A DNA stretch of 64,000 nt from Paraburkholderia silvatlantica (GTDB lineage Bacteria > Pseudomonadota > Gammaproteobacteria > Burkholderiales > Burkholderiaceae), in NCBI RefSeq assembly GCF_003096715.1, contig NZ_QEOL01000029.1, forward strand, positions 1 to 64,000. Reading direction: 5' to 3'. The first letter of the stretch is position 1. Each line of letters opens with the position of its first letter. A program made the translations under genes and the position numbers. Shown one piece after another: positions 41,625-50,987 of this stretch. The notes under the pieces are model-generated. The model was not told the DNA's origin, ran no database searches, and saw only the letters and a program-made list of their open reading frames with translations.

Positions 41625-41843
41625 CTACGCGGTGAGCCGCGCGGTGAGCCTGCGCATGCCGGCGAAAACGGTGTCGGCGACGTCTGCGGGGAAACCGGCG
41701 GGGATCTGCGCCGCGACGGCTTCGATCGCGCGGGGCGGTTGCGCGGCCACCTGCGCGAGCATCGCTTCGACCTCTGCCGCGGCGAATCCCACGCGCTGGC
41801 CTTGCGCGATCCATTGCCGCGGATAGATCTCTTCGGCGCGATA
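41625..41843 (-). pseudogene. HipA toxin C-terminal fragment
   Basis: The 72-residue segment YRAEEIYPRQWIAQGQRVGF, then EVEAMLAQVAAQPPRAIEAV and AGFPADVADTVFAGMRRLTA, aligns by eye with the C-terminus of HipA kinases (YRxxEIxPRHW, then an alpha-helical tail ending LPxxFPxxVxxxI). All of the kinase, including ATP and catalytic residues, is missing, and no hipB is present. The upstream open frame is unrelated. This is the 3' stump of a lost toxin-antitoxin locus. Confidence 0.6.
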
Positions 41844-41877
41844 GCCGCACCGCAAGTTGCCGGTAAAAATCCAAATC

Positions 41878-41906
41878 GCAGGCTGTAATTTGAAAATACA
41901 GCCTGC
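41878..41906. repeat. Perfect 10-bp inverted repeat next to the HipA fragment
   Basis: GCAGGCTGTA (41878-41887) and TACAGCCTGC (41897-41906) flank a 9-nt AT-rich loop. It lies about 35 bases upstream of the relic's homology break and could be an old operator or a recombination footprint. Confidence 0.7.
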
Positions 41907-42229
41907 AGGGTGTATACGCTGCTGGGCGAAGGCAGCCGTGGGCGCGGCAAATGTGCAACTAACTGTCAATCGCCGTGCAACCCAGCCCAGCCGCTTCGCG
42001 GCCAAGGCGCGCTGCCTTCAGATCACCGAGCCAGTTTCCTCTTTTATCAGGAATCCGATCAAACGTCGGAGCCTTGTATTGGCTAGTCAAGCACGAACGG
42101 TCCGCCCTGATTCTTCCCGACGTGGCTGCCTGGCGTGATCAACGGGCCCCCCATTTTCTGAAGCGACCGGGACATGTAGAACGACGCGGGCACCTGGCGT
42201 GTCCGCTTCGCTTTTCTGCGCACGTGCTC
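41907..42229. other. Intergenic stretch of lower GC without a supported gene
   Basis: About 320 bases between the HipA fragment and the quinone oxidoreductase gene. Short open frames are interrupted on both strands and none resembles a known family or has a ribosome site. Base composition is less GC-rich than the genes around it, as expected for degraded DNA. Confidence 0.55.
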
Positions 42230-43246
42230 TCACGCCACGCGTATCACCACCTTGCCGAAATGCTTGCCGGCTTCCAGCCATGCGTAGGCTTGCGGTGCTT
42301 CCTCGAAAGCGAACACGCGATCCACCACCGGGCGAATCTGCTGCGCGGCGACGAAGCGCGTGACGTCGTCGAGCATCGTGCGGCTGCCGACCATGAAGCC
42401 ATGCAGGCGCTTGAAGCCGCCGATCACCGGAAGCAGCCCGAGTTCGGGGCCTGCGAAACTCGTCACGCCGCCGATGATCGAAACGAGCCCGCCCATTTTC
42501 GCTGCGGCCACCGAGCGCGGCAGCGTATCGCGTCCGCCCACTTCCACGACGATATCCGCGCCTTCGCCGCCCGTGAGCCGCAGCACCTCGTCCTGCCATT
42601 CGGGATGCGAACGATAGTTGATCGTCTCGTTCGCGCCGAGCGCGCGCGCGCGTTCGAGCTTCTCGTCGCTTGAAGACGTGATGATGGTCCGCAAGCCCGC
42701 CGCGCGGGCGAGCTGCAGTGCCCAGATCGACACGCCGCCAGTGCCGAGCAGCACCACGGTAGCGCCGGGCTGTGCGCCGCCATCGGCGAAGATCGCATTC
42801 CAGGCGGTGATGCCGGCGCACGAGATCGTCGCGGCTTCCTCGTAGCTCAGGCGTGCGGGAATCGAAACGAGCGAGGTTTCCGCAGCGACGAAGCGTTCCG
42901 CGAGCACCCCGTCGAATTGCGCACCGGGCGACTCGCGCACTTTCCACGGCGCGGGAGGACCGTCCACCCAATGCGGGAAGTAGGTGTTGATCACGCGGTC
43001 GCCGGGCTTGAAGCGCGTGACGGCTGCGCCGACTTCGACAACCTCGCCCGCGCCGTCGGCGACCGGCACGAGCGCAGCGTCGCCAAGACCGAGGTAATCG
43101 CCGCGCGCGAACATCAGGTCGCGATAGTTGAGCGAGGCCGCGTGAACCTTCACGACTACGTCATGCGGGCCGGGCGCGCGCGGCGTGAAATCGGTGCGCG
43201 CGAGTGCGCCATAGCCGCTGCCGGCCTTCAGTTTCCATGCGTTCAT
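42230..43246 (-). CDS. Medium-chain dehydrogenase, quinone oxidoreductase-like
   Basis: 338 residues. HAASLNYRDLMFARG near 36 and LLGTGGVSIWALQLARAAGL near 166 mirror the paralog at 12814. FPHWVDGPPAPW near 89 is a shared family segment. The zinc-binding cysteines are missing. It reduces an enone, quinone or aldehyde with NAD(P)H. It is divergent from a LysR gene (43357) with 110 bp between, and that regulator probably controls it. Confidence 0.87.
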   Translation of the reverse strand: MNAWKLKAGSGYGALARTDFTPRAPGPHDVVVKVHAASLNYRDLMFARGDYLGLGDAALVPVADGAGEVVEVGAAVTRFKPGDRVINTYFPHWVDGPPAPWKVRESPGAQFDGVLAERFVAAETSLVSIPARLSYEEAATISCAGITAWNAIFADGGAQPGATVVLLGTGGVSIWALQLARAAGLRTIITSSSDEKLERARALGANETINYRSHPEWQDEVLRLTGGEGADIVVEVGGRDTLPRSVAAAKMGGLVSIIGGVTSFAGPELGLLPVIGGFKRLHGFMVGSRTMLDDVTRFVAAQQIRPVVDRVFAFEEAPQAYAWLEAGKHFGKVVIRVA

Positions 43247-43356
43247 GGCTGCTCCAGTACGAGTGGGAGTACCTATGATAGTGTTGCTTGACAGGCGACA
43301 TTGGCGAGATTCCGGAGCTTCGTTGTTGCCGTAAAGGATACAAGAGGGGTGGTGAT

Positions 43357-44337
43357 ATGAACGAACGCCTGAGCGGCGTGGCCGAATTTGTGGACGTGGT
43401 CGACGCAGGCAGCTTCTCCGCCGCGGGCGCGCGCCTTGGCGTGACGCGCTCAGCGGTCGCGAAGACCGTCGCGCGGCTCGAACAGCGCCTGGGCGTGCGC
43501 CTGCTGCAGCGGACGACGCGCAGCTTGAGCCTCACCGACGAAGGCCATGCCTACTACGAGCAGTGCCGCCGCGTGCTGGGCGAGCTGAGCGCCGTGGAAG
43601 CCGCCTTCGATCACGGGCGGCGCGAGCCTTCGGGGCGCTTGCGGATCAGCGCGCCGGTGCTGTTCGGGCGCCAGTGCGTGGCGCCGGTGGTGCGGCGGCT
43701 CGTGGAGGCGCATCCGCGTCTGAACGTCGAACTCTCGTTCAGCGACCGCGTGGCCGATCTCGTCGAGGACGGCTTCGATCTGGCCGTGCGCATCGGCACG
43801 CTGCCCGACCACGGCACGCTCGTCGCACGCCGGCTTGGCGTGCAGCGCATGGGTATTTGCGCGTCGCCTGCGTATCTCGCGCAGCACGGCAAGCCCGCGG
43901 ACGTCGCCGCCCTCGCCACGCACACTGGCATCGCGTATGGCCGCGCGGGGCAGAGCCCGGCGTGGCGCGTGCGCGGCCCCGGCGGCGAAGTCGAGGAGTG
44001 CCGGCTCGCGTCGCGGCTGTGCTTCGACGATCTGCTGGCGATCGCCGATGCGGCCGCGGCCGGCGCCGGTCTCGCGTGGCTGCCGTGCTGGCTCATGGGC
44101 CCGTATTTGAGCGACGGGCGGCTCGAACTCGTCATGGACAGCAAGAGCGTGATGGGCGACGAAGTCCACGTCGTGCGGCAGAAGACGCGGCACATGCCGT
44201 CGAAGGTGCGCGTGGCGGTGGATGCGCTCGTCGCCGATATTTCGCGCATGCTCGGCGCGCAACTGGACCACACGGACCCGATGGAGCCGATGGAGCCGAT
44301 GGAGCCGACAGACCCCATCGACCTGAACGGAAATTGA
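43357..44337 (+). CDS. LysR-family regulator with repeated C-terminal tail
   Basis: 326 residues from ATG 43357; a purine-rich GAGGGGTGG precedes it. The helix-turn-helix is FVDVVDAGSFSAAGARLGVTRSAVAKTVARLE (8-39), and QRTTRSLSLTDEG follows. The effector domain has LRISAPVLFGRQ near 97. The C-terminal tail ends DPMEPMEPMEPTDP, encoded by three 9-bp repeats, unlike LysR relatives. It is divergent from the quinone oxidoreductase gene and likely regulates it; AaeR/DsdC-type relatives often control single oxidoreductases. Confidence 0.87.
   Translation: MNERLSGVAEFVDVVDAGSFSAAGARLGVTRSAVAKTVARLEQRLGVRLLQRTTRSLSLTDEGHAYYEQCRRVLGELSAVEAAFDHGRREPSGRLRISAPVLFGRQCVAPVVRRLVEAHPRLNVELSFSDRVADLVEDGFDLAVRIGTLPDHGTLVARRLGVQRMGICASPAYLAQHGKPADVAALATHTGIAYGRAGQSPAWRVRGPGGEVEECRLASRLCFDDLLAIADAAAAGAGLAWLPCWLMGPYLSDGRLELVMDSKSVMGDEVHVVRQKTRHMPSKVRVAVDALVADISRMLGAQLDHTDPMEPMEPMEPTDPIDLNGN
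44281..44307. repeat. Three tandem copies of ATGGAGCCG in the LysR 3' end
   Basis: The 9-bp unit keeps frame and gives (Met-Glu-Pro)x3, ten codons before the stop codon of the LysR gene. Confidence 0.95.
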
Positions 44338-44359
44338 CGAAATTTCCTCGAGGTTTCCG

Positions 44360-45871
44360 TTACTTTGCCACCGGCATCGAGAATTCCGCACCCTTTTCAG
44401 TGCTTTCCGGCCAGCGCTGCATGATCGACTTCTGCTTCGTATAGAAGCGCACGCCTTCTTCGCCATACGCGTGCATGTCGCCAAAGAGGCTGCGCTTCCA
44501 GCCGCCGAAGCCGTGCCATGCCATCGGCACGGGAATCGGCACGTTGATGCCGACCATGCCCACTTCGATCTGGCGGCCGAACTCGCGCGCCACGTTGCCG
44601 TCGCTCGTGAAGCAGGCGACGCCGTTACCGAACTCGTGATCGTTGATCAGTTGCACGGCCTGCGCGAAGTCCTTTACACGCACGCAGGCGAGCACCGGTC
44701 CGAAGATTTCTTCCTTGTAGATGCGCATCTCGGGCGTGACGTTGTCGAACAGCGTGCCGCCGGTGAAGAAGCCTTCTTCGTGGCCCGGCACCTCGAGGCC
44801 GCGCCCGTCCACCACGAGCGTCGCGCCTTCTTCGACACCGCTCGCGATATAGCCTTCGATACGTTCGAGCGCCTGCTTCGTGACGATCGGGCCCATTTCG
44901 GCATCGGCTTCCATGCCATTCTTCACGATGAGATTACGCGCGCGCTCGGCGAGGCGCGGCACGATCTTGTCGGCCACATCGCCCACCAGCACGGCCACCG
45001 AGATCGCCATGCAGCGCTCGCCGGCCGACCCGTAGCCCGCGCCGATCAGTGCGTCCACGGTCTTGTCGAGGTCCGCGTCGGGCATCACGACCATGTGGTT
45101 CTTCGCGCCGCCGAGCGCCTGCACGCGCTTGCCGTGCTTCGCACCGGTCTCGTAGATATAGTTCGCGATCGGCGTGGAGCCCACGAAGCTCACGGCCTTT
45201 ACGTCGCGATGGGCGAGGAGTGCGTCGACCACGATCTTGTCGCCTTGCACGACGTTGAACACGCCGTCGGGCAGGCCGGCTTCCTTGAGCAGGCGCGCCA
45301 TGAAAAGCGAAGCCGAAGGGTCGCGCTCGCTAGGCTTGAGGACGAACGTGCAGCCGGCCGCGAGCGCCACCGGGAACATCCAGCACGGCACCATGCAGGG
45401 GAAGTTGAACGGCGTGATACCGGCCACTACGCCCAGCGGCTGGCGCACGGTCCAGTTGTCCATGCCCGTGGAAACCTGCTCGGTGTAATCGCCCTTGAGC
45501 AGTTGCGGAATGCCGCAGGCGAATTCGATCACGTCGATGCCGCGCGCCACTTCGCCCTGCGCGTCGGAAAAGACCTTGCCGTGCTCGGCCGTGATGATGG
45601 CCGCGAGTTCGTCCGCGTGACGATTCATCAGCTCGAGAAACCGCAGCATGACGCGCGCACGGCGAATGGGCGGCGTGTCGCGCCACGTCGGGAACGCGGC
45701 TTTCGCGCTCGCCACGGCGGCGTCCACGTCGGCAGCTTCGCCCAGCACGAGGCGACGCGCGGCGGCACCGGTCGCGGGGTTGAAGACCGCTTGCGTGCGG
45801 TCGCCCGCGCCGCGCACGGTCCTGCCGCCGATGAAGTGGACCACGTCTGCGGAATCGGTATAGGGCTGCAT
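44360..45871 (-). CDS. mmsA: Methylmalonate-semialdehyde dehydrogenase (CoA-acylating)
   Basis: 503 residues. The aldehyde dehydrogenase fold has [20 protein letters not shown] near 154 and KPSERDPSA near 179. The catalytic cysteine is Cys287 in GSAGERCMA, and [12 protein letters not shown] near 446 is diagnostic of CoA-acylating members. It turns methylmalonate semialdehyde into propionyl-CoA (or malonate semialdehyde into acetyl-CoA) with NAD+ and CoA, in valine, pyrimidine and inositol breakdown. No mmsB is nearby; a LysR gene lies divergently with a dyad between. It is convergent with the LysR gene at 43357, with 22 bp between stops. Confidence 0.93.
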   Translation of the reverse strand: MQPYTDSADVVHFIGGRTVRGAGDRTQAVFNPATGAAARRLVLGEAADVDAAVASAKAAFPTWRDTPPIRRARVMLRFLELMNRHADELAAIITAEHGKVFSDAQGEVARGIDVIEFACGIPQLLKGDYTEQVSTGMDNWTVRQPLGVVAGITPFNFPCMVPCWMFPVALAAGCTFVLKPSERDPSASLFMARLLKEAGLPDGVFNVVQGDKIVVDALLAHRDVKAVSFVGSTPIANYIYETGAKHGKRVQALGGAKNHMVVMPDADLDKTVDALIGAGYGSAGERCMAISVAVLVGDVADKIVPRLAERARNLIVKNGMEADAEMGPIVTKQALERIEGYIASGVEEGATLVVDGRGLEVPGHEEGFFTGGTLFDNVTPEMRIYKEEIFGPVLACVRVKDFAQAVQLINDHEFGNGVACFTSDGNVAREFGRQIEVGMVGINVPIPVPMAWHGFGGWKRSLFGDMHAYGEEGVRFYTKQKSIMQRWPESTEKGAEFSMPVAK

Positions 45872-45949
45872 GTCATCTCCTCGTTCGGTGAGTGCGTGCC
45901 GCCAGTCTACGGAGGGTGCGGGGGCGAGGAAAGACGCCGGCGCTGAATT

Positions 45950-45973
45950 GATTGTTTTTAATCGTGAACAATC
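45950..45973. promoter_or_regulatory. Candidate LysR site between mmsA and LysR
   Basis: GATTGTT (45950-45956) and AACAATC (45967-45973) are perfect inverted arms 10 bases apart in the divergent region. The AT-rich core and spacing suit a LysR site controlling mmsA and the regulator itself. Confidence 0.55.
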
Positions 45974-46056
45974 GATCGCGCAGTCTGTGAAAAGTGCGTG
46001 ATCGGCATGCTAGTATCGGCGCCAGGATCAGGAGTTTTGGCGCGGACTTTTCATCG

Positions 46057-46998
46057 ATGGATACACAGCGAGTCGAAGCACTCTGGACGCATTTGCACTG
46101 GCTCAATGTGCTGGCCACCCAGGGCAGCTATACGGCGGCGGCGGCGCGCCTCGGCGTGAGCAAGGCGGCTGTCAGCCAGCGCATCGCCGAACTGGAGCGC
46201 GTGGCGGGTGTTCCGCTTGTGCAGCGCACCACGCGCAGTGTCCGCTTCACGGAGGCGGGGCTGCGGCTCGTCGAGGACACGCGCGCGCAGTTCGACAGTA
46301 TTGCCGCGAGTTTTGCGAGCGTGCGCGAGATGGCCGATGTCGCGCGCGGTACCGTGCGCGTCACCGCGCCCGTGGCCTTCGCGCGCCAGCAGCTGGTGCC
46401 GCGTCTCGCGCAGTTTTCGCGCGCGCATCCCGAAGTGCGCGTGCAGCTGGAGCTTTCCGACCGGCTCAGCTCGATTGCGACCGAAGGGTTCGATCTTGCG
46501 ATCCGCCATAGCGCGCAGGTGCCGGAAACCCACGTGGCGTGGAAACTCTGCGACACGCGCTCGGTTATCGTCGCCACGCGGGCTTACCTCAAGCAGCGCG
46601 GCACGCCGCAAACGCCCGCCGATCTGGCGCAGCACGACTGTCTGTTCTATCCGCGCGCGCTGGGTGCGGGCGTGTGGTCGTTCGAGAAAGCCGGCCGCCG
46701 CGCGGAAGGCGCGCGCGAGACGGTGACGGTGAACGGGCCGTTCTCGGCGAACAACAGCGAAGCGTTGCGCGACGCGGCGCTGGAGCATCTCGGCGTCGCG
46801 CTGTTGCCCGATTTCAGCGCGCAGGCCGCGCTGCAGGCCGGCAAGCTCGTCGTGCTGCTGGCCAACTGGCGCCCCGTCGGCGCGTTCGCTTCGCAATTGC
46901 ACGTCGTGCGGCCCTATGGGGCTCAGGTGCCGCGTGCGGTCAAGCACTTTGCGGAGTTCCTGCGGCAGACGTTCAAGGATGGCTTTCCGCTGGCGTGA
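46057..46998 (+). CDS. LysR-family regulator next to mmsA
   Basis: 313 residues, starting MDTQRVEALWTHLHWLNVLA. The helix-turn-helix is QGSYTAAAARLGVSKAAVSQRIAELER (residues about 22-48), with QRTTRSVRFTEAG after it. The effector domain has VTAPVAFARQQLVPRLAQF near 100. The start at 46057 lacks an obvious ribosome site. It is divergent from mmsA, so it is the likely regulator, activated by a valine or beta-alanine pathway intermediate. An in-frame GTG at 45994 would add 21 residues and is less family-like. Confidence 0.85.
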   Translation: MDTQRVEALWTHLHWLNVLATQGSYTAAAARLGVSKAAVSQRIAELERVAGVPLVQRTTRSVRFTEAGLRLVEDTRAQFDSIAASFASVREMADVARGTVRVTAPVAFARQQLVPRLAQFSRAHPEVRVQLELSDRLSSIATEGFDLAIRHSAQVPETHVAWKLCDTRSVIVATRAYLKQRGTPQTPADLAQHDCLFYPRALGAGVWSFEKAGRRAEGARETVTVNGPFSANNSEALRDAALEHLGVALLPDFSAQAALQAGKLVVLLANWRPVGAFASQLHVVRPYGAQVPRAVKHFAEFLRQTFKDGFPLA

Positions 46999-47107
46999 AT
47001 TGGGCACACAGCCACGGCGCCGCCTTCCCGATGCGCTTTCGATAGATTTTTGGTATCCACGGCGCCCGGTGCCGACGTTATCCTTGACCCAAAATGGAGG
47101 CAGACAC

Positions 47108-48316
47108 ATGGATCGGCGCGAAACACCTGTGGCGGATTGGGGGCGGCAATGGTACCTCGAAAGCGAATGCTCGCTGGAGGCATTCGTGAACCTGTTGCGC
47201 GACGACGGCAGCCCGTTGCATTACGCCTGCGATGTGAGGCAGCGCATTCCCGTGTACGACTGCGCGGCGCTCGAAGGCGTGCTTCACGACACGCCGCAGC
47301 GCGCACAGTTGCAGGCGGAATGGGCGCATGTGCTGCGCGACGGCGCCGGCGTGCTCGTGCTCGAGCGCGCTTACGCGAACACGCGGCCAGTGGACGATGC
47401 GACCGCCGTGTTCGAATCCATCATCCGGGCCGAGCGGGAGCAGGGCACGAGCGGCGCGGACCATTTTGCGAAGGCGGGCGCAAACGATCGCATCTGGAAT
47501 GCGCAACAGAAGCTCTGCCTCGAAGCGCCCGCCGTGTTCGTCGACTACTTCGCGAACCTGCCGCTCATGGCTGTGTGCGAGGCGTGGCTCGGACCGTGTT
47601 ATCAGATGACCTCGCAGGTCAACGTGGTGCGTCCGGGCGGCGCGGCGCAGGAAGCGCACCGCGACTATCACCTGGGATTCCAGACGATCGAGGAGGCGCA
47701 GCGTTTCCCGGCGCACGTGCATCGCGTCAGCGCTTTTCTTACGCTCCAGGGGGCGGTGGCGCACAGCGACATGCCGGTCGAGAGCGGGCCGACGAAACTC
47801 CTGCCGTACTCGCAACGCTACGCCGAGGGCTATCTTGCGTGGCGGCGAGCCGATTTCCGCGCGTATTTCGAGGCGCATTGCGTGCAGTTGCCGCTTGCCA
47901 GGGGCGACGCCCTGTTTTTCAATCCCGCGCTATTTCACGCGGCGGGCGCGAACCGCACAGCCGGCGTGCAGCGCATGGCGAACCTGTTGCAGGTTTCATC
48001 GGCTATGGGACGCGCGATGGAAGCGCTCGACCGCACGAGCATGTGCGAAGCGGTTTATCCCGTGCTGCGCGAGCGGCGTCGGAACGGCCTCGGCGATGCC
48101 GTCGACCTCGCGACAGCGGCGGTCATCGCGTCGTGTGCCGAGGGCTATCCGTTTCCCACGAATCTCGACCGCGACCCGCCCATGGGGGGGCTCGCGCCGG
48201 AAAGCCAGCAGGCCCTCATGCAGCGCGCGCTGCGCGAGGACTGGGAGCCGGGCAGATTCGCCGAGGCGTTGCGCGTGCAGGGCGCGCGACGCGACCCCGC
48301 GTCAGCGCGGCGATGA
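47108..48316 (+). CDS. Phytanoyl-CoA dioxygenase (PhyH)-family protein
   Basis: 402 residues. The iron-binding motif HRDYH near residue 185 and the distal His in FFNPALFHAAGANRT near 278 are in place, with the co-substrate Arg shortly after. This is the 2-oxoglutarate and Fe(II)-dependent dioxygenase fold, used for hydroxylation of acyl-CoA, amino acids or natural products. GGAGG lies 7 bases before the ATG. It stands alone between a LysR gene on the same strand and an SDR gene on the other, so context gives no substrate. Confidence 0.82.
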   Translation: MDRRETPVADWGRQWYLESECSLEAFVNLLRDDGSPLHYACDVRQRIPVYDCAALEGVLHDTPQRAQLQAEWAHVLRDGAGVLVLERAYANTRPVDDATAVFESIIRAEREQGTSGADHFAKAGANDRIWNAQQKLCLEAPAVFVDYFANLPLMAVCEAWLGPCYQMTSQVNVVRPGGAAQEAHRDYHLGFQTIEEAQRFPAHVHRVSAFLTLQGAVAHSDMPVESGPTKLLPYSQRYAEGYLAWRRADFRAYFEAHCVQLPLARGDALFFNPALFHAAGANRTAGVQRMANLLQVSSAMGRAMEALDRTSMCEAVYPVLRERRRNGLGDAVDLATAAVIASCAEGYPFPTNLDRDPPMGGLAPESQQALMQRALREDWEPGRFAEALRVQGARRDPASARR

Positions 48317-48380
48317 CTTCGGCGTGCACGGGGCCTGTCTCGTGGCCGCTATCGACCACGAGACGGTGAGGCGAGGATAT

Positions 48381-48416
48381 TCAGGATGACTATCGGCTAC
48401 TATCGGCTCATCCTGA
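48381..48416 (-). repeat. Hairpin whose loop is two exact 10-bp repeats
   Basis: TCAGGATG (48381-48388) and CATCCTGA (48409-48416) form a perfect stem. The 20-base loop is ACTATCGGCT repeated twice. It starts just after the stop codon of the SDR gene on the minus strand. It may act as a 3' RNA structure; no T-run follows. Confidence 0.8.
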
Positions 48417-48419
48417 AGC

Positions 48420-49313
48420 TCACGGCTGCGCAAAGCGCGCTTCGTTCAGATCGGCAATCAGCGAGGGACCCGTCGGGCGCCAGCCGAGCCGCGCCTGAGT
48501 GAGCGCGCTCGAGGCGGGCATGTCCATGCCGACGAACATCCCCATCCATCCGAAATGCGCGGCCGCCTCTTCCGGAGAGATCGAAACGGCCGGCAGGCCG
48601 AGCCCGCGGCCCAGCGCCTCGGCGATCTCGCGGGTCGTCACGCCTTCCTCGCCGACCGCGTTGTAGCGCGCGCCCGGCTGAGCTTTTTCCACGGCAAGCC
48701 GATAAAGGCGCACGACGTCGGAGAGATGGCCGGCCGGCCAGCGGTTCTGGCCGTCGCCCACGTAGGCGCAAACGCCTTTCTCGCGCGCGATCGCAACGAG
48801 CGGCGTAATGAGGCCCTGCCGGAACGGGTTGTGGACCTGCGGCAGCCGCACCGCGCCCACGTTGAGCCCTTCTTCCAGCAGTGCCTGCCCGGCCAGCTCG
48901 GAGGCAATGCGCGGGTTGGGATGGTTCGTATTGAAGACGTCCTCGCTTGCCGGCTCGCCGTGCTGGCCACTGCCGATGCCCGTGCCGGACGTGATCAGCA
49001 ACGGACGATCGGAGCCGGCGAGCGCGGCGCCGAGCGCTGCAATGGCGCGCTTGTCCTTTTCGCAGTTTTCGACGAAGCGCGAGAAGTCGTGATCGAAGGC
49101 CGCATGGATCACGGCGTCCGCTTGCTCCGCGCCGCTTCGCAGGCTTGCCGGCTCCTCCAGCGTGCCGCGATGCACGCGCGCGCCGGCCCTGGCGAGCGCC
49201 TGGGCGCCAGCTTCGGAACGGGTCATGCCGATCACCTCGTGACCGGCTTCGATGAGTTCCGTAACGAGCGCCGAGCCGATGAAGCCGGTCGCGCCGGTCA
49301 GAAAAATACGCAT
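48420..49313 (-). CDS. NAD-dependent epimerase/dehydratase-like SDR
   Basis: 297 residues of the extended SDR type. TGATGFIG is at residues 6-13 for NAD(P) binding, and a YNAVGEEGVTTREIAEALG segment lies near 226. The usual YxxxK catalytic pair is not obvious, so it may be an atypical NmrA- or DFR-like reductase. The start at 49313 is preferred because AGGAG is 8 bases upstream; the ATG at 49319 is too close to it. It is divergent from an XRE regulator with 80 bp between, and is probably controlled by it. Confidence 0.82.
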   Translation of the reverse strand: MRIFLTGATGFIGSALVTELIEAGHEVIGMTRSEAGAQALARAGARVHRGTLEEPASLRSGAEQADAVIHAAFDHDFSRFVENCEKDKRAIAALGAALAGSDRPLLITSGTGIGSGQHGEPASEDVFNTNHPNPRIASELAGQALLEEGLNVGAVRLPQVHNPFRQGLITPLVAIAREKGVCAYVGDGQNRWPAGHLSDVVRLYRLAVEKAQPGARYNAVGEEGVTTREIAEALGRGLGLPAVSISPEEAAAHFGWMGMFVGMDMPASSALTQARLGWRPTGPSLIADLNEARFAQP

Positions 49314-49393
49314 GGTCATCTCTCCTGGGTTATGACTGGCGTACTATCTCCAAATTCTCTATACCGTTAAAGTAGTGAGTTCATCCTATTAAG

Positions 49394-50239
49394 ATGACTA
49401 ACAGGCTTTCCATTCCGATCCATTCGGCGGGCTCGCTCGGCGACTTCCTGAGGCGCTGCCGCACGCGGCTCGACCCCGCGAGCTTTGGTTTCGGCGGCCG
49501 CAGGCGCACGCCGGGGTTGCGTCGCGAAGAAGTGGCGCAGCGGGCCAATATCAGTCCGACCTGGTACACGTGGCTCGAACAGGGGCGCGGCGGCGCGCCT
49601 TCGCCAGAGGTGCTCGAGCGCATCTGCAGCGCGCTGATGCTCACCGATCCGGAGCGCGAGCACCTCTTCATACTGGGGCTCGGGCGGCCGCCGGAACTGC
49701 GCTACAGACCCGTGGACGGGGTCAATCCACGGCTGCAACGCCTGCTCGACTCGATGCGCTTCAGCCCCGCCATCGTCAAGACGGCGACCTGGGAGGTCGT
49801 GGCCTGGAATCGCGCCGCAGCCATCGTGCTGACCGACTACGGCAAGCTGCCGCCCGGTCAGCGCAACATTCTGCGCTTCCTGTTCTGCAACCGGGACGTG
49901 CGCGCCAAGCAGCACGACTGGGACGGCGTGGCCCGCTTCGTGGTGGGCGCGTTCCGGGCCGACGTGGCGCGCGCGGGCCTCGTTTCAGCCGTGCGCGAAC
50001 TCGTCGACGAGCTGTGCAGCGTCAGCCCCGAGTTCGACGCCCTGTGGCGCGAGAACGAAGTGCTCGCGCATGCGGAAGCGGACCATGTGAAGCGCCTGCA
50101 CCATCCCGTGCTCGGCCTGATTGCGTTGGAGCAGTCGGCGTTTTCCGTCGATGGGCGGCCGGACCTGAACATGATCGTCTACAACCCGGTCGATGCCGGG
50201 CAGGCCGAGCGCATCAAGGCGCTGATCGAGCAGTCGTGA
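49394..50239 (+). CDS. XRE-family regulator with MmyB-like ligand domain
   Basis: 281 residues. The N-terminal helix-turn-helix is LGDFLRRCRTRLDPASFGF, RRTPGLRREEVAQRANISPTWY (residues about 15-55). The MmyB-like C-terminal domain contains WEVVAWNRAAAIVL near 133 and LRFLFCNRDVR near 158. Such regulators pair with SDR genes in many soil bacteria and respond to small hydrophobic ligands. It is divergent from the SDR gene at 48420, matching that pattern, and likely represses it. Confidence 0.88.
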   Translation: MTNRLSIPIHSAGSLGDFLRRCRTRLDPASFGFGGRRRTPGLRREEVAQRANISPTWYTWLEQGRGGAPSPEVLERICSALMLTDPEREHLFILGLGRPPELRYRPVDGVNPRLQRLLDSMRFSPAIVKTATWEVVAWNRAAAIVLTDYGKLPPGQRNILRFLFCNRDVRAKQHDWDGVARFVVGAFRADVARAGLVSAVRELVDELCSVSPEFDALWRENEVLAHAEADHVKRLHHPVLGLIALEQSAFSVDGRPDLNMIVYNPVDAGQAERIKALIEQS

Positions 50240-50497
50240 CACTGCCGCGCCCATCCTGACCTCCCTCGTCTTTCTCTCCCATCGGAACACGCGAGGCTTT
50301 TCCTCGCTGCACCACAGCGGGCGCAAGGCTTGCGGGCAAGGGCCGTCCGTTGCTCGCTGCTGCAATGGCGGTTCGGCTTGCAGCCGCTCGGCGTGCGCGG
50401 CAGCGATCCGGCAACGTTCAACCTTGCCTATGCACTCGATTTCACCGATGCGCCGCGCACCGATGCTGCTGCGTTCACGATTGCCCAGGGCACTTGC

Positions 50498-50767
50498 TCA
50501 CGCTTCGGATTTACTGCGGTTCAGGGCCCATGCCGCGCCGAGCGCGAAACCAACGGCGGCGGCGAGCCCGAGCGCCGTCATCGGCTTGTCGGCGACGTTG
50601 TCGCGCGTGGCGTCGGCGGCATCGTTCAAAGCCTGCTGGGACTTGCCGTATAGCATCTTTGCCTTGCCGGCCAGTCCCATGGCGGGGTCGCCCAGCATGC
50701 GGCCGGCCAGGTGCTGCGCTCCTCCCGCGACCTCGTTTGCGACGGCGTGTGCGTGTCTCGTGTCCAT
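50498..50767 (-). CDS. CsbD/DUF883-like small stress protein with membrane anchor
   Basis: 89 residues. The first part, AGRMLGDPAMGLAGKAKMLYGK, resembles CsbD; an amphipathic stretch and a C-terminal membrane helix TALGLAAAVGFALGAAWAL follow, as in YqjD/ElaB (DUF883) proteins. AGGAG lies 8 bases before the ATG. Proteins of this kind are induced in stationary phase and some associate with ribosomes at the membrane; for this one that is inference. Confidence 0.7.
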   Translation of the reverse strand: MDTRHAHAVANEVAGGAQHLAGRMLGDPAMGLAGKAKMLYGKSQQALNDAADATRDNVADKPMTALGLAAAVGFALGAAWALNRSKSEA

Positions 50768-50987
50768 GATCGTGCTCCTGTGTGCTCAGGGTGGGTCATT
50801 GAATATGCGCGCTCCACTCGCGCAATCACGGTGGAGCAACACTAATGCCCGCCGCGCAGGAACACGCGATGCGGTTTTTCCAGGTATCCGACAGGGACGA
50901 TTGCCGGATCATGGCCGCGTGCCCAATGCACTGGATAAATGAGGGCCCGGGGTTGGAACATCGGAAAAGTCTGGGAGGGAAACGACA

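Noticed and set aside
41975-42230. Coding sequence between the HipA fragment and the oxidoreductase
   Set aside because: Open frames are short or run antisense into the oxidoreductase, with no ribosome site or family likeness.
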